Assembly: GCF_003151075.1 (NCBI RefSeq)
Contig: NZ_CP029482.1
Coordinates: 4,526,001 to 4,590,000, forward strand
From: Pseudomonas sp. 31-12
Lineage (GTDB): Bacteria; Pseudomonadota; Gammaproteobacteria; Pseudomonadales; Pseudomonadaceae
Direction: 5' to 3'
DNA length: 64,000 nt
Each line of letters begins with the position of its first letter. Position 1 is the first letter of the stretch. This document shows, piece after piece, positions 20,199 to 28,956 of the stretch. The notes under the pieces were generated by a model. It did no database searches. It was not told the DNA's origin and saw nothing but the letters and a program-made list of their open reading frames with translations. A program made the translations under genes and the position numbers.

Positions 20199-22120
20199 TA
20201 CTCCGAATCTGGGCGACCACGCCGGGAAACCGCTTGCGCGAGAAACTCAGCGAACTGGGCGACGGGCATCGAGCCCAGGTCAGCACCTTCACGAGTACGC
20301 ACAGCGACAGTCTGCATCTCGACTTCCCGATCTCCGATAACCAAGAGATAAGGAACCTTGAGCAAAGTATGCTCGCGGATTTTAAAGCCGATCTTTTCAT
20401 TTCTCAAGTCAGACTTGGCACGAAATCCGCTTTCATTGAGGGTTTTTTCAACCTCGGCGGCAAAATCGGCCTGTTTGTCAGTGATATTCATGATCACTGC
20501 CTGGGTCGGAGCCAGCCACGCAGGGAATGCACCCTCGTAGTGCTCGATCAGGATTCCGACGAAACGTTCGAAGGATCCGAGGATCGCCCGGTGCAACATC
20601 ACCGGGTGCTTGCGACTGTTGTCTTCGGAGACGTATTCGGCTCCCAGACGGACAGGCAGGTTAAAATCGAGCTGAAGGGTACCACACTGCCAGACACGGC
20701 CGAGGCAATCTTTCAGCGAGAATTCGATCTTCGGACCATAGAATGCACCCTCGCCCGGCTGCAGATCATACGGCAAGCCAGCGCTATCAAGGGCTGCAGC
20801 CAATGCAGCTTCGGCGCGATCCCACAATTCGTCGGAACCCACGCGTTTTTCCGGACGAGTGGACAGCTTCATTTCGACGTCTTTAAAGCCGAAGTCGGCG
20901 TAAACGTCCATGGTCAGCTTGATGAATGCGGCGGATTCGGCTTGCATCTGCTCTTCAGTGCAGAAGATGTGGGCGTCATCCTGAGTGAACGCACGCACGC
21001 GCATGATGCCGTGCAGCGCACCCGATGGCTCGTTACGGTGGCAAGCACCGAATTCGGCCAGACGCATCGGCAACTCGCGGTAGCTCTTCAGGCCCTGATT
21101 GAACACTTGCACGTGGCAAGGGCAGTTCATTGGCTTGATTGCGTAGTCGCGGTTTTCCGACTGCGTGGTGAACATGTTGTCGGCGTAGTTGGCCCAGTGC
21201 CCGGATTTCTCCCACAGACTGCGGTCAACGACTTGCGGAGTCTTGATCTCCAGATAGCCGTTGTCGCGCTGAACCTTGCGCATGTACTGCTCGAGCACCT
21301 GATACAAAGTCCAGCCGTTCGGGTGCCAGAACACCATGCCCGGCGACTCTTCCTGGGTATGGAACAGGCCCAGGCGCTTGCCGATCTTGCGGTGATCGCG
21401 CTTTTCAGCTTCTTCGATGCGCTGGATGTAAGCCGCCAGCTGCTTCTTGTCCGCCCATGCGGTGCCGTAAACGCGCTGCAATTGCTCGTTCTTGGCATCG
21501 CCACGCCAGTAGGCGCCGGACAGCTTGGTCAGCTTGAAGGATTTCAGGAAGCGCGTGTTCGGCACGTGCGGGCCGCGGCACATGTCGACGTATTCTTCGT
21601 GATAGTACAGGCCCATGGCCTGTTCGTTCGGCATGTCCTCGACCAGGCGCAGCTTGTAGTCTTCGCCACGGGCCTTGAACACTTCGATCACTTCGGCGCG
21701 CGGAGTGACTTTCTTGATCACGTCGTAATCTTTTTCGATCAGCTGCTGCATGCGCTGTTCGATCGCGGCCAGGTCGTCCGGAGTAAATGGACGCTCGAAG
21801 GCGATGTCGTAATAGAAGCCTTCGTCGATGACCGGACCGATGACCATCTTGGCCGTCGGGTACAGTTGCTTGACCGCGTGGCCAACCAGGTGGGCGCAAG
21901 AGTGGCGAATGATCTCCAGCCCCTCTTCATCCTTTGGCGTAATGATTTGCAGCGTGGAATCGCTGTCGATGATGTCGCTGGCGTCGACCAGCTTGCCATT
22001 GACCTTGCCGGCAACGGTGGCTTTGGCCAGGCCAGCACCAATGGATGCGGCGACCTCGGCTACGGAAACCGGGTGATCGAATGAACGTTGACTGCCGTCG
22101 GGAAGAGTAATAGTTGGCAT
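20198..22120 (-). CDS. thrS: Threonyl-tRNA synthetase
   Basis: A 640-residue class II synthetase. Domains in order: N-terminal TGS ([20 protein letters not shown]), the editing domain with the zinc-type [16 protein letters not shown] motif near residue 75, the catalytic core ([45 protein letters not shown]), motif 3 ([20 protein letters not shown]), and the C-terminal anticodon-binding domain. The ATG at 22120 has GAGG upstream and begins the TGS domain; an upstream in-frame start would add 11 residues not seen in the family. It heads the translation operon. Confidence 0.97.
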   Translation of the reverse strand: MPTITLPDGSQRSFDHPVSVAEVAASIGAGLAKATVAGKVNGKLVDASDIIDSDSTLQIITPKDEEGLEIIRHSCAHLVGHAVKQLYPTAKMVIGPVIDEGFYYDIAFERPFTPDDLAAIEQRMQQLIEKDYDVIKKVTPRAEVIEVFKARGEDYKLRLVEDMPNEQAMGLYYHEEYVDMCRGPHVPNTRFLKSFKLTKLSGAYWRGDAKNEQLQRVYGTAWADKKQLAAYIQRIEEAEKRDHRKIGKRLGLFHTQEESPGMVFWHPNGWTLYQVLEQYMRKVQRDNGYLEIKTPQVVDRSLWEKSGHWANYADNMFTTQSENRDYAIKPMNCPCHVQVFNQGLKSYRELPMRLAEFGACHRNEPSGALHGIMRVRAFTQDDAHIFCTEEQMQAESAAFIKLTMDVYADFGFKDVEMKLSTRPEKRVGSDELWDRAEAALAAALDSAGLPYDLQPGEGAFYGPKIEFSLKDCLGRVWQCGTLQLDFNLPVRLGAEYVSEDNSRKHPVMLHRAILGSFERFVGILIEHYEGAFPAWLAPTQAVIMNITDKQADFAAEVEKTLNESGFRAKSDLRNEKIGFKIREHTLLKVPYLLVIGDREVEMQTVAVRTREGADLGSMPVAQFAEFLAQAVSRRGRPDSE

Positions 22121-22493
22121 GGCGCCTCCTCTCCTAGTGGTGACCCCTACCAAAGGTCACGTGGGTTGGGATGAGCCAGTACAAGATCCGATCCAGGCCA
22201 TTCAATGACGAACGCCTGCCTTACAGCGGCAGGAGCCTTGCGGCCAACCGGAAAACCGAACCAGAGTGACTGGGATTCAAATCAGGGTTATTCGCGCATC
22301 TGCCGCCACCGGGACTGAAGGTCATCCGGAGCCTGCAAACGCCCGAGCGAGGCATGCTAGCACAGATGAACGGTCGTCGATGCAACGAGGCTTTATGCCG
22401 GGGCAAATCATGCAATTTATGCCAGAGTGCTGAACTTGAACCCTGCTTTACCCCTCTAGATAACAAGACATTGACCCACAAGGAGCATCCAGC
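22121..22493. other. Divergent intergenic region upstream of thrS
   Basis: About 370 bases. It holds the promoter and leader of the thrS operon (minus) and the promoter of the small periplasmic protein (plus). Open frames here run across real genes and have no ribosome sites. I saw no E. coli-like thrS operator cloverleaf that I could support by eye. Confidence 0.5.
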
Positions 22494-22796
22494 ATGCGTC
22501 TGAATCGTTTGTTCGCAGTCGTCGCCCCCATCGTTCTGCTGCTGCCACTGGCCGCCCACGCCGATTGGCCCAAGGGCGAGCGCGATAAATACATGGCTCA
22601 ATGCACACAGGCTGCAACCCCGCAGATCGGTGCTGCCGCAGCGAAGGCTCACTGCGCTTGCGGTGCTGATGCGATCAAATCGTATCCGGCCGGCGATATC
22701 CAGGCGCTGATGGACAACAAGGCCAGCCCGGATTTGCAACAGAAAGCACTCGGCCAGATAGCCAAATGCAAGGCCGATACACCGGCGAAAAAGTGA
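22494..22796 (+). CDS. Small exported protein with conserved cysteines
   Basis: A 100-residue protein with a clear signal peptide (MRLNRLFAVVAPIVLLLPLAAHA, cut before DWPKG). The mature part has four Cys: MAQC, then AHCAC and IAKC, so disulfides in the periplasm are likely. AAGGAG lies 9 bases before the ATG. I recognise no family; homologues in other Pseudomonas are expected. It is monocistronic and is followed by a hairpin at 22905. Confidence 0.75.
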   Translation: MRLNRLFAVVAPIVLLLPLAAHADWPKGERDKYMAQCTQAATPQIGAAAAKAHCACGADAIKSYPAGDIQALMDNKASPDLQQKALGQIAKCKADTPAKK

Positions 22797-22904
22797 CAAA
22801 AAAGTCCTTTTGACTCAGCTTATCGCTGATAAAAAGTGCTGCATTTGAGCTTTTTCGTACAATTTATGCAGGATTTACAGGTTTTTTTATCGTCTTTACT
22901 TTCG

Positions 22905-22935
22905 GCTGAAAGCCTTGTAAAACGGGGCTTTCAGC
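22905..22935. repeat. Inverted repeat between the exported protein and csp genes
   Basis: GCTGAAAGCC pairs with GGCTTTCAGC around an 11-base loop. No T run follows on the plus strand, so it is either a weak terminator or part of the cold-shock gene's long leader. Confidence 0.45.
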
Positions 22936-23086
22936 TACATCAAGCAGCAAACGGAACGCGACTGTAGGGCAAACAGCACGTCCGGGGGGCTCCCAAAGCG
23001 AACATTTCGACTATGATACCCCGGTGTGCCCAGTTGGCCTGAGCAGCACAGCACTACTGAAAATATATGTTTCTTGGAGATACACC

Positions 23087-23299
23087 ATGTCTAATCGCCA
23101 AACCGGCACCGTTAAATGGTTCAACGATGAAAAAGGCTTCGGCTTCATCACTCCTCAAGGTGGCGGTGACGACCTGTTCGTACACTTCAAAGCTATCGAA
23201 AGCGACGGTTTCAAAAGCCTGAAAGAAGGCCAGACCGTTTCCTTCGTGGCTGAGAAAGGCCAAAAGGGTATGCAAGCTGCACAAGTCCGCGCTGAGTAA
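23087..23299 (+). CDS. Cold-shock-domain protein (CspA family)
   Basis: A 70-residue single cold-shock domain. RNP1 is KGFGFIT and RNP2 is DLFVHF, the two RNA-binding motifs, at residues 15-21 and 30-35. The ATG at 23087 has GGAG 8 bases upstream. It binds single-stranded RNA/DNA as a chaperone or antiterminator. The leader is long (up to about 290 bases), as is usual for cold-regulated csp genes, and a strong terminator follows at once. Confidence 0.95.
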   Translation: MSNRQTGTVKWFNDEKGFGFITPQGGGDDLFVHFKAIESDGFKSLKEGQTVSFVAEKGQKGMQAAQVRAE

Positions 23300-23313
23300 T
23301 TTTCAGCCGCACT

Positions 23314-23346
23314 AAAAAAACCCCGTCCATGTGACGGGGTTTTTTA
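23314..23346. terminator. Bidirectional terminator after csp
   Basis: ACCCCGTC-CATGT-GACGGGGT with seven A before and six T after, so it serves the csp gene on the plus strand and the lipoprotein gene on the minus strand. Confidence 0.9.
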
Positions 23347-23371
23347 TGGGCGAAGCAAAAGCCCGAAACGA

Positions 23372-23692
23372 TCAGCCGCAGTTGACGCGGGTGACCACCC
23401 GGCTGTCATCGGTATTCAGGTTCAGGCGATCGGAGCGGTATTCCAGCGTCACCATATCGTTAGGCAACAGGAAACGTGCGTTCTGTGCACCTGCGCGGGT
23501 ACGCGCCTGCTCCAGCAATGCGGGCGAAGCCGGTTTGCCAATGGCGAATTCGGCAGCCTTTGCCTCACAACGGCTGTGACCTGTGTCAGTCGTCGCTACA
23601 GGGTCTGCCGCCGACTCGGAGGACGTGCTGCTGCAACCAGCCAACACAGTGACGGCGAACAAAGTACCCAATGACGCGAGCTTCCAAGGCAT
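23372..23692 (-). CDS. Lipoprotein of the I78 peptidase-inhibitor family
   Basis: A 106-residue lipoprotein with a type II signal (VTVLAGC, Cys near residue 20). The C-terminal half matches the I78 inhibitor family: a CEAKAAEFAIGKPASPALLEQA start, ARFLLPNDMVTLEYRSDRLNL in the middle, and a final VNCG giving the Cys pair. Family members inhibit serine proteases. The ATG at 23692 is preceded by GGAGG; a longer in-frame opening lacks a signal. It stands alone between csp and a hypothetical gene. Confidence 0.8.
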   Translation of the reverse strand: MPWKLASLGTLFAVTVLAGCSSTSSESAADPVATTDTGHSRCEAKAAEFAIGKPASPALLEQARTRAGAQNARFLLPNDMVTLEYRSDRLNLNTDDSRVVTRVNCG

Positions 23693-23859
23693 GAAGCCTC
23701 CTTTTTTCCAATAGTTAAACTGAGATCTTGCGACCGCCAATCCGGCATTTGGTTTCAGGGCGAGTGACATCACTCTGCCCTCAAGCCGCACAAGCGGCGA
23801 GTTTGCCTGAGCATCGCCCTGCCGTTCATCACTCAATCGTGACTGAATATGAACGGCCC

Positions 23860-24165
23860 TCAATAGACGTCGATGTAATCATACGGCGGGTTTGGCCAGT
23901 TCTCTTTCAGCGCATTGAAGATCTGCATGACCCAGACCTCATCGCTGGCCGCGACCAATCCTACATAGCCGGAGCCCTTGGCCCACGTCTCCAGGCGAAA
24001 CAATAGTCCGTTGATATCGGTGCCGCCCACAACGCCAGATGAAATGTAGGCAATGCCGGCCTTGGTCACCCGCAGTTGCGTGTGTTCGTCATCACTGGCA
24101 GAAGCCAGCAACTGGCGCACCGCCTCGAGGGTCAAGCCGTCGGGCGTGTTCAAATCGATCTGCAC
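23860..24165 (-). CDS. Conserved hypothetical protein
   Basis: A 101-residue soluble protein starting at GTG 24165, with AAGGA 7 bases upstream. It begins MQIDLNTPDGLTLEAVRQLLASA and has no signal, no Cys and no motif I recognise. Base composition and codon use match real genes here. It diverges from another small gene at 24298, and they may share a promoter region. Confidence 0.65.
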   Translation of the reverse strand: MQIDLNTPDGLTLEAVRQLLASASDDEHTQLRVTKAGIAYISSGVVGGTDINGLLFRLETWAKGSGYVGLVAASDEVWVMQIFNALKENWPNPPYDYIDVY

Positions 24166-24297
24166 AGCGCGGTCCTTGAAAATCCGTCAAAGACCAAGTG
24201 TCGCATAGCCCTCCTCTCATGCCTAAGTCGGAGTGCCAAACGCCGCGCAAAATGGTTAACTCGACACTCAGACTTTCCCGACTTCACGAGCGCCATC

Positions 24298-24510
24298 ATG
24301 TCCACCATAAGCATCGACGCCAACATCACAGTAAAGTGGCCGCAGGGTCACAGCTCTTACAGCCCGGGCAGCCCGGAAGAGTTCGCAATCATCGGCATCG
24401 ATCTGTTGGTCAAGGAACTGGGAACCGAAGCGGCCAATAAATTCATCGCGCAGATATTCGAGAAATACCCCGCCGACTATATGGGCCTGACAGAGAACGA
24501 GCGGGCGTAA
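24298..24510 (+). CDS. Small conserved hypothetical protein
   Basis: A 70-residue protein, MSTISIDANITVKWPQG, ending LTENERA. It is acidic, without a signal or membrane segment. Function unknown. The ribosome site is poor. It is divergent from the gene at 24165 and is followed directly by the terminator that closes the ribose operon from the other side. Confidence 0.55.
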   Translation: MSTISIDANITVKWPQGHSSYSPGSPEEFAIIGIDLLVKELGTEAANKFIAQIFEKYPADYMGLTENERA

Positions 24511-24511
24511 A

Positions 24512-24535
24512 ACCCGCAGGCTGGCACCTGCGGGT
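24512..24535 (-). terminator. Terminator of the ribose operon
   Basis: ACCCGCAGG pairs with CCTGCGGGT around a 6-base loop; on the minus strand it is followed by TTTT. It lies 8 bases after the nucleoside hydrolase stop and also follows the small plus-strand gene. Confidence 0.75.
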
Positions 24536-24542
24536 GCATGGC

Positions 24543-25571
24543 TTACTTCAGGCGAGCCAGACGCTGGGTCAGCAGATCAAAGAAACCCTGAGCGTCGCCG
24601 CTTTCCACCCAGAACGCGTTCTTCGGCGCTTTCAGGCCGTCATACCAGTCGACGATAGTTTGACCGAAGGTCGGGCCTTCGCGGCTATCCACTACCACGT
24701 TGACCGAGCGACCGGTGAACAACTCAGGCTTGAGCAGGTAGGCGATGACGGTGGCGTCATGCACCGGGCCACCCGCAATACCGTAGTGCTCCATGTCGCC
24801 TTTGACGTACTCATTGAGAATGTCGCCCACCAGCTTACTGGCATTGTTGTTGATCGCCGCGATCTGCTTCAGGCGCGCGTCACTGGTGAGAATTTTGTGG
24901 GTCACGTCCAGCGGCAGATACGTCAGCTTCACGCCGCTTTTGAGTACCACTTCCGCAGCCTGCGGGTCTGCAAACAGGTTGAACTCGGCCACCGGGGTGA
25001 TGTTGCCGCCGTTGAAATGCGCGCCACCCATGATCACCACTTCCTTGATGCCCTGAACGATTTCAGGTTCCTGGATCAGCGCCAGGGCCAGGTTGGTCTG
25101 TGGACCCAGCATGGCGATGGTGATGCTGTGGGGCTTGGCGGCCTTCAAGGTATCGATCAGGTAATTGACCGCATTACCTTCGGCCAGGCCTTTCTTCGGC
25201 TCGTGCACGGTGACGCCCGACAGCCCTTCCTTGCCATGGATGTTCTCGGCATAGATCGGCGTGCGCATCAACGGTTTCGGTGCGCCCGCATAGACCGGCA
25301 CCTCCTCGCGCCCTGCCCACTCGCGAGCCAATCGTGCGTTTCGCGAAGTCTTGTCCAGACGCACGTTGCCGGCGACGGTGGTCAGCGCACGAATGTTCAA
25401 CTCTTCCGGCGATGCCAACGCGAACAGCAAGGCGACTACGTCATCGGCACCGGGATCGGTATCGATGATCAAGTCGATCTTTTCCGCCGCCTGGGCGCTC
25501 GTTGCAGTAATCAGGGACAAAAGCAGCAGACTCCGGAGCAGGTGGTGCAGTTTCTGAGCATAGCGGTGCAT
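24543..25571 (-). CDS. Exported nucleoside hydrolase, last gene of the ribose operon
   Basis: A 342-residue nucleoside N-ribohydrolase that splits nucleosides into base and ribose. The family motif DTDPGADDVVALLFAL, which holds the calcium and ribose ligands, follows a clear signal peptide (LLRSLLLLSLITATSAQA). Other landmarks are the MLGPQTNLALAL loop and VMGGAHF. The signal means it acts in the periplasm, unlike the cytosolic Rih enzymes. It lies 44 bp after rbsD. Released ribose would be taken up by RbsB-RbsA-RbsC of the same operon. Confidence 0.9.
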   Translation of the reverse strand: MHRYAQKLHHLLRSLLLLSLITATSAQAAEKIDLIIDTDPGADDVVALLFALASPEELNIRALTTVAGNVRLDKTSRNARLAREWAGREEVPVYAGAPKPLMRTPIYAENIHGKEGLSGVTVHEPKKGLAEGNAVNYLIDTLKAAKPHSITIAMLGPQTNLALALIQEPEIVQGIKEVVIMGGAHFNGGNITPVAEFNLFADPQAAEVVLKSGVKLTYLPLDVTHKILTSDARLKQIAAINNNASKLVGDILNEYVKGDMEHYGIAGGPVHDATVIAYLLKPELFTGRSVNVVVDSREGPTFGQTIVDWYDGLKAPKNAFWVESGDAQGFFDLLTQRLARLK

Positions 25572-25615
25572 ATCGCACTCCTTGTGCGTGGGGGAACAAA
25601 TCTGAGTACAGGGCG

Positions 25616-26020
25616 TTAGAACGTCACTCCCGATACCAGCACGATGTTGCAGTACGGCGCACATTCGCCTGTACGAACAATCGCTCGCGCCTGTCGGCTG
25701 AGGACTTTGAATTGGTCATGACTGAGCAACTCACGCTGGCCCAGCGCGCCTTTGGCATTCAGCTCATCCAGCGAGCTCAAGGCAGGTGGTTGTTTGTCCA
25801 GAATCTCCTGCGCCAGCACATGGCGCTCAACCTGCATTTCGCTGAGCACAACCTTCAAGGTGCTGACAAAATCAGGAATGCCCTGGGTCAGGGCCAGGTC
25901 GATCAGTTCGACGCCCGGCGGAACCGGCAGACCGGCATCGCCGATCACGACCATGTCGCCGTGCCCCAGGGAAGCGATCAGCCGCGACAGTGCAACGTTG
26001 AGCAAAGGTGTCTTTTTCAT
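25616..26020 (-). CDS. rbsD: D-ribose pyranase
   Basis: A 134-residue enzyme that interconverts ribopyranose and ribofuranose for ribokinase. It begins [22 protein letters not shown], with the catalytic His in GHGD and the Asp in [10 protein letters not shown]; the C-terminal [15 protein letters not shown] supplies the conserved Tyr and Asn. Its start overlaps the rbsK stop (ATGA). Confidence 0.95.
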   Translation of the reverse strand: MKKTPLLNVALSRLIASLGHGDMVVIGDAGLPVPPGVELIDLALTQGIPDFVSTLKVVLSEMQVERHVLAQEILDKQPPALSSLDELNAKGALGQRELLSHDQFKVLSRQARAIVRTGECAPYCNIVLVSGVTF

Positions 26021-26934
26021 GGTGCTTTGAACGCCTGTACATCGGACAAGGTGGGAATCGAAGGTTGCGCACCGGCACGGGTGACCGACAGCGCCGCAGC
26101 GACCTGACCAAAACGGATCGCTTCTGCTTCGGTTTTGCCGGACGCCAGCGCGGCGGCGAAACCACCGACGAAGGTGTCGCCAGCCGCCGTGGTATCAACA
26201 GCCTTCACCTTCGGCGCAGGGAAATGCTCGAAGCCTGCGCCGTTGGCGAACATCGATCCTTGAGCACCCAGAGTAATGATGACCTTCCCGGCGCCCAATG
26301 CGATCAAGCGGGTCGCGGCAGTTTCGGCGGTTTCAAGGGAGTCCACCGGCAACCCGCTGAGGGCCGAGGCTTCGCTTTCATTGGGGATCAGGTAATCGAT
26401 CGACGCATACCAATCCGCCGGTAACGGGCGACTGGCCGGGGCCGGGTTGAGGATGACGATTTTGCCCAGCTCACGGCCGCGCTTGAGGGCATGACCCACC
26501 GTGGCATCCGGCACTTCCAGCTGACAAATGATCACGTCCGCCGCCTGCAACACGGCATCGAACTGGTCGATCACCTGTGGCGTCAACGCACCGTTGGCAC
26601 CGGCGACGATCACGATTGCGTTCTGACTGTTGTCATCGACCACAATCAAGGCCACGCCGCTCGAGCCTTCAACAGTACTGACGGCCTGGCAGTCGATCTG
26701 CTCGGCCAACAGCGCCCCGCGCAGTTCTTCGCCATAAGCATCGCTGCCGACACAACCGACCATCGACACCTGCGCCCCCAGGCGCGCCGCGGCGACTGCC
26801 TGGTTCGCGCCCTTGCCGCCGGACACCGTGGCAAACGACTCGCCGATCAGCGTCTCACCGCCACGGGGCAACCGTGGAGCCCGGGTCACCAGGTCCATGT
26901 TCAGGCTGCCTATCACCACTACTTTTGCTGGCAT
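26017..26934 (-). CDS. rbsK: Ribokinase
   Basis: A 305-residue PfkB-family kinase that makes ribose 5-phosphate. PfkB signature 1 is [16 protein letters not shown] near residues 39-54, and signature 2 is [13 protein letters not shown] with the catalytic Asp near residue 250. The start [16 protein letters not shown] is the family start. It lies 21 bp after rbsR. Confidence 0.95.
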   Translation of the reverse strand: MPAKVVVIGSLNMDLVTRAPRLPRGGETLIGESFATVSGGKGANQAVAAARLGAQVSMVGCVGSDAYGEELRGALLAEQIDCQAVSTVEGSSGVALIVVDDNSQNAIVIVAGANGALTPQVIDQFDAVLQAADVIICQLEVPDATVGHALKRGRELGKIVILNPAPASRPLPADWYASIDYLIPNESEASALSGLPVDSLETAETAATRLIALGAGKVIITLGAQGSMFANGAGFEHFPAPKVKAVDTTAAGDTFVGGFAAALASGKTEAEAIRFGQVAAALSVTRAGAQPSIPTLSDVQAFKAP

Positions 26935-26955
26935 ACATCACTCGTCAATTCGGTT

Positions 26956-27975
26956 TCAGCGGTATTCGTCGAACACACCGGCGAGCGGCGCAGTCGATTC
27001 TCGCAGGACAATACTGGGCGTCACGATTCGTTGATCGGTGGCCATGTGGGGTGTTGCGATCCGTCGTAGCAGAACCTCGGCCGCCATCTCACCCAGCTGC
27101 AGGATCGACTGGCCCACGGTGGTCAGCGCCGGATAGACATAACGGCTCATCTGGATATCGTCGAAGCCGATCACCGACAGTTCGGTCGGCACACGCACGT
27201 TGCGTTCAGCCGCCGCTCGCAGCACGCCGATGCCGATCATGTCGTTGCCGGCGAAGATCGCGCTGGGCGGGTTCTTTTCCAACAGAATCGCGGCGGCGTT
27301 GTAACCGCCCGTGCTGGTGAAGTCACTTTCCAGCATGCGCTCGCGATGCACTTCCACGCCCGCCTCTTTCAAGGCACGGCAATAACCGGCCAGACGCATC
27401 TGCGCCACGCTGGTACCGGCCGGTCCGCCAATGGTGGCGATGTCCCGGTGGCCAAGTTCGAGCAGATGCCGGGTGGCCAGATAAGCGCCGTATTCGTGAT
27501 CGATACGCACCAGGTCGGCGTTCACACCTTCCAGACCGCGGTCGACGATCACCATCGGCGTGCGCACCCCAGCAAGACCTTCTGCCAGCCCCGCGTCACC
27601 ACCGGCCGAGGCAACGATCAGCCCGTCGATACGCTTTTCCAGCAACACGCGCAGGTAACTGCGCTGTTTGTCCGGGTTGTCGTCGGAGTTGCAGAGGATC
27701 ACGCAATAGCCGTTGCGCTCGCAGTAATCCTCGATGCCGCGCGCCAGTTCGGCGAAGTACGGGTTGAGGCTGTTAGGCACCAGCAACCCGATGGTCGCCG
27801 TGGTCTTGGCTTTCAATGAACGGGCCACGGCGCTCGGCACGTAGTCCAGGGTCTTGATCGCCGCCTCGACCTTGATCCGCACCTCTTCGCTGACCGGCCG
27901 GGTCTTGTTCACCACGTGGGAAACCGTGGTGTAGGAAATCCCCGCGAGTGCCGCTACATCCTTGATCGTTGCCAT
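26956..27975 (-). CDS. rbsR: Ribose operon repressor, LacI family
   Basis: A 339-residue LacI/GalR regulator. The N-terminal helix-turn-helix and hinge read MATIKDVAALAGISYTTVSH and SAVARSLKAKTTATIG, and a periplasmic-binding-like effector domain follows. It is coded within the operon it probably represses, 3 bp after rbsC. The perfect palindrome at 31613-31626 before rbsB is its likely operator; ribose would be the inducer by analogy with E. coli. Confidence 0.92.
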   Translation of the reverse strand: MATIKDVAALAGISYTTVSHVVNKTRPVSEEVRIKVEAAIKTLDYVPSAVARSLKAKTTATIGLLVPNSLNPYFAELARGIEDYCERNGYCVILCNSDDNPDKQRSYLRVLLEKRIDGLIVASAGGDAGLAEGLAGVRTPMVIVDRGLEGVNADLVRIDHEYGAYLATRHLLELGHRDIATIGGPAGTSVAQMRLAGYCRALKEAGVEVHRERMLESDFTSTGGYNAAAILLEKNPPSAIFAGNDMIGIGVLRAAAERNVRVPTELSVIGFDDIQMSRYVYPALTTVGQSILQLGEMAAEVLLRRIATPHMATDQRIVTPSIVLRESTAPLAGVFDEYR

Positions 27976-27978
27976 GAC

Positions 27979-28956
27979 TCAGGTCCGCCGGCTTGCGCGC
28001 TGACTGCGATAAGTATCCAGCACCACCGCCACCACGATCACTGCGCCGGTGATGATGCGTTTGGTCGGCTCGGTCGCGCCGATCTGCGCCAGGCCCGCCG
28101 CCAGTACGGAGATGATCAGAACCCCGAAGAACGTGCTGATCACCGAACCACGGCCGCCCATCAGGCTGGTTCCGCCGATCACCACGGCGGCAATCACTTG
28201 CAGCTCCAGGCCGGAGCCCGCATTCGGGTCTGCCGCTTCCAGACGGGAAATCTGGAACAGCGCGGCAATACCGGCCAGCAACCCCATCAGACTGAAAACC
28301 AGGATCTTGTAGGGTTTTGGATTGATCCCTGCCAGACGCACCGCTTCTTCGTTGGTGCCGATGCCGATCAGGTAGCGACCGAACACAGTGCGGGTCAGCA
28401 CGGCCTGGGCGATGATGATGATCAGCAAGGCAATGATGAAGGACGGCGAGATGCCAAAGGCAATCGGGTTGGACAGCCAGGCGAAGGCATCACCGATGTA
28501 AGCCGTACGCGAACCGGTCATCTGATACGCCACGCCGCGGGCCATTTCCAGCACGCCGAGGGACACGATGAACGACGGAATTCGCCACGCCACGGTGATC
28601 GATCCGGTGATGGTCCCGGCCAATGCCGCAATCGCCATTCCGAGCAGCGCTGCCGGCAGGACGCTCCAGCCCCAGCCGAGAATCGCCACGCTGACGGCCG
28701 ACGCCGCGAGCGCCAGGACCGAGCCGACCGACAGGTCGATACCGCCGATGATCAGCACGAACGTCATGCCGACCGCCAACACCATTAGATCGGGAATCTG
28801 GTTGGCCAGGGTGCTGAAGGTGTCGTAAGACAGGAAGTGGCTGCTCAATACCGAGAACAGCGCGATCATCGCCAGCAAGGCACCGGCCAGGCCCAGATAG
28901 GTACCCAAGCCGTAGAAATTGCCACTACGTTTGCCGGCAGGAGATGCAGTTTTCAT
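27979..28956 (-). CDS. rbsC: Ribose ABC transporter permease
   Basis: A 325-residue inner-membrane permease with the family motif VGMTFVLIIGGIDLSVGSVLALA and the C-terminal VIGGTSLMGGRGSVISTFFG. Two copies form the channel with RbsA. The start overlaps the rbsA stop (ATGA). Confidence 0.94.
   Translation of the reverse strand: MKTASPAGKRSGNFYGLGTYLGLAGALLAMIALFSVLSSHFLSYDTFSTLANQIPDLMVLAVGMTFVLIIGGIDLSVGSVLALAASAVSVAILGWGWSVLPAALLGMAIAALAGTITGSITVAWRIPSFIVSLGVLEMARGVAYQMTGSRTAYIGDAFAWLSNPIAFGISPSFIIALLIIIIAQAVLTRTVFGRYLIGIGTNEEAVRLAGINPKPYKILVFSLMGLLAGIAALFQISRLEAADPNAGSGLELQVIAAVVIGGTSLMGGRGSVISTFFGVLIISVLAAGLAQIGATEPTKRIITGAVIVVAVVLDTYRSQRASRRT

Noticed and set aside
20234..22084. 616-codon open frame opposite thrS
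   Set aside because: Antisense shadow of a certain gene; no start signal and no recognisable domain.
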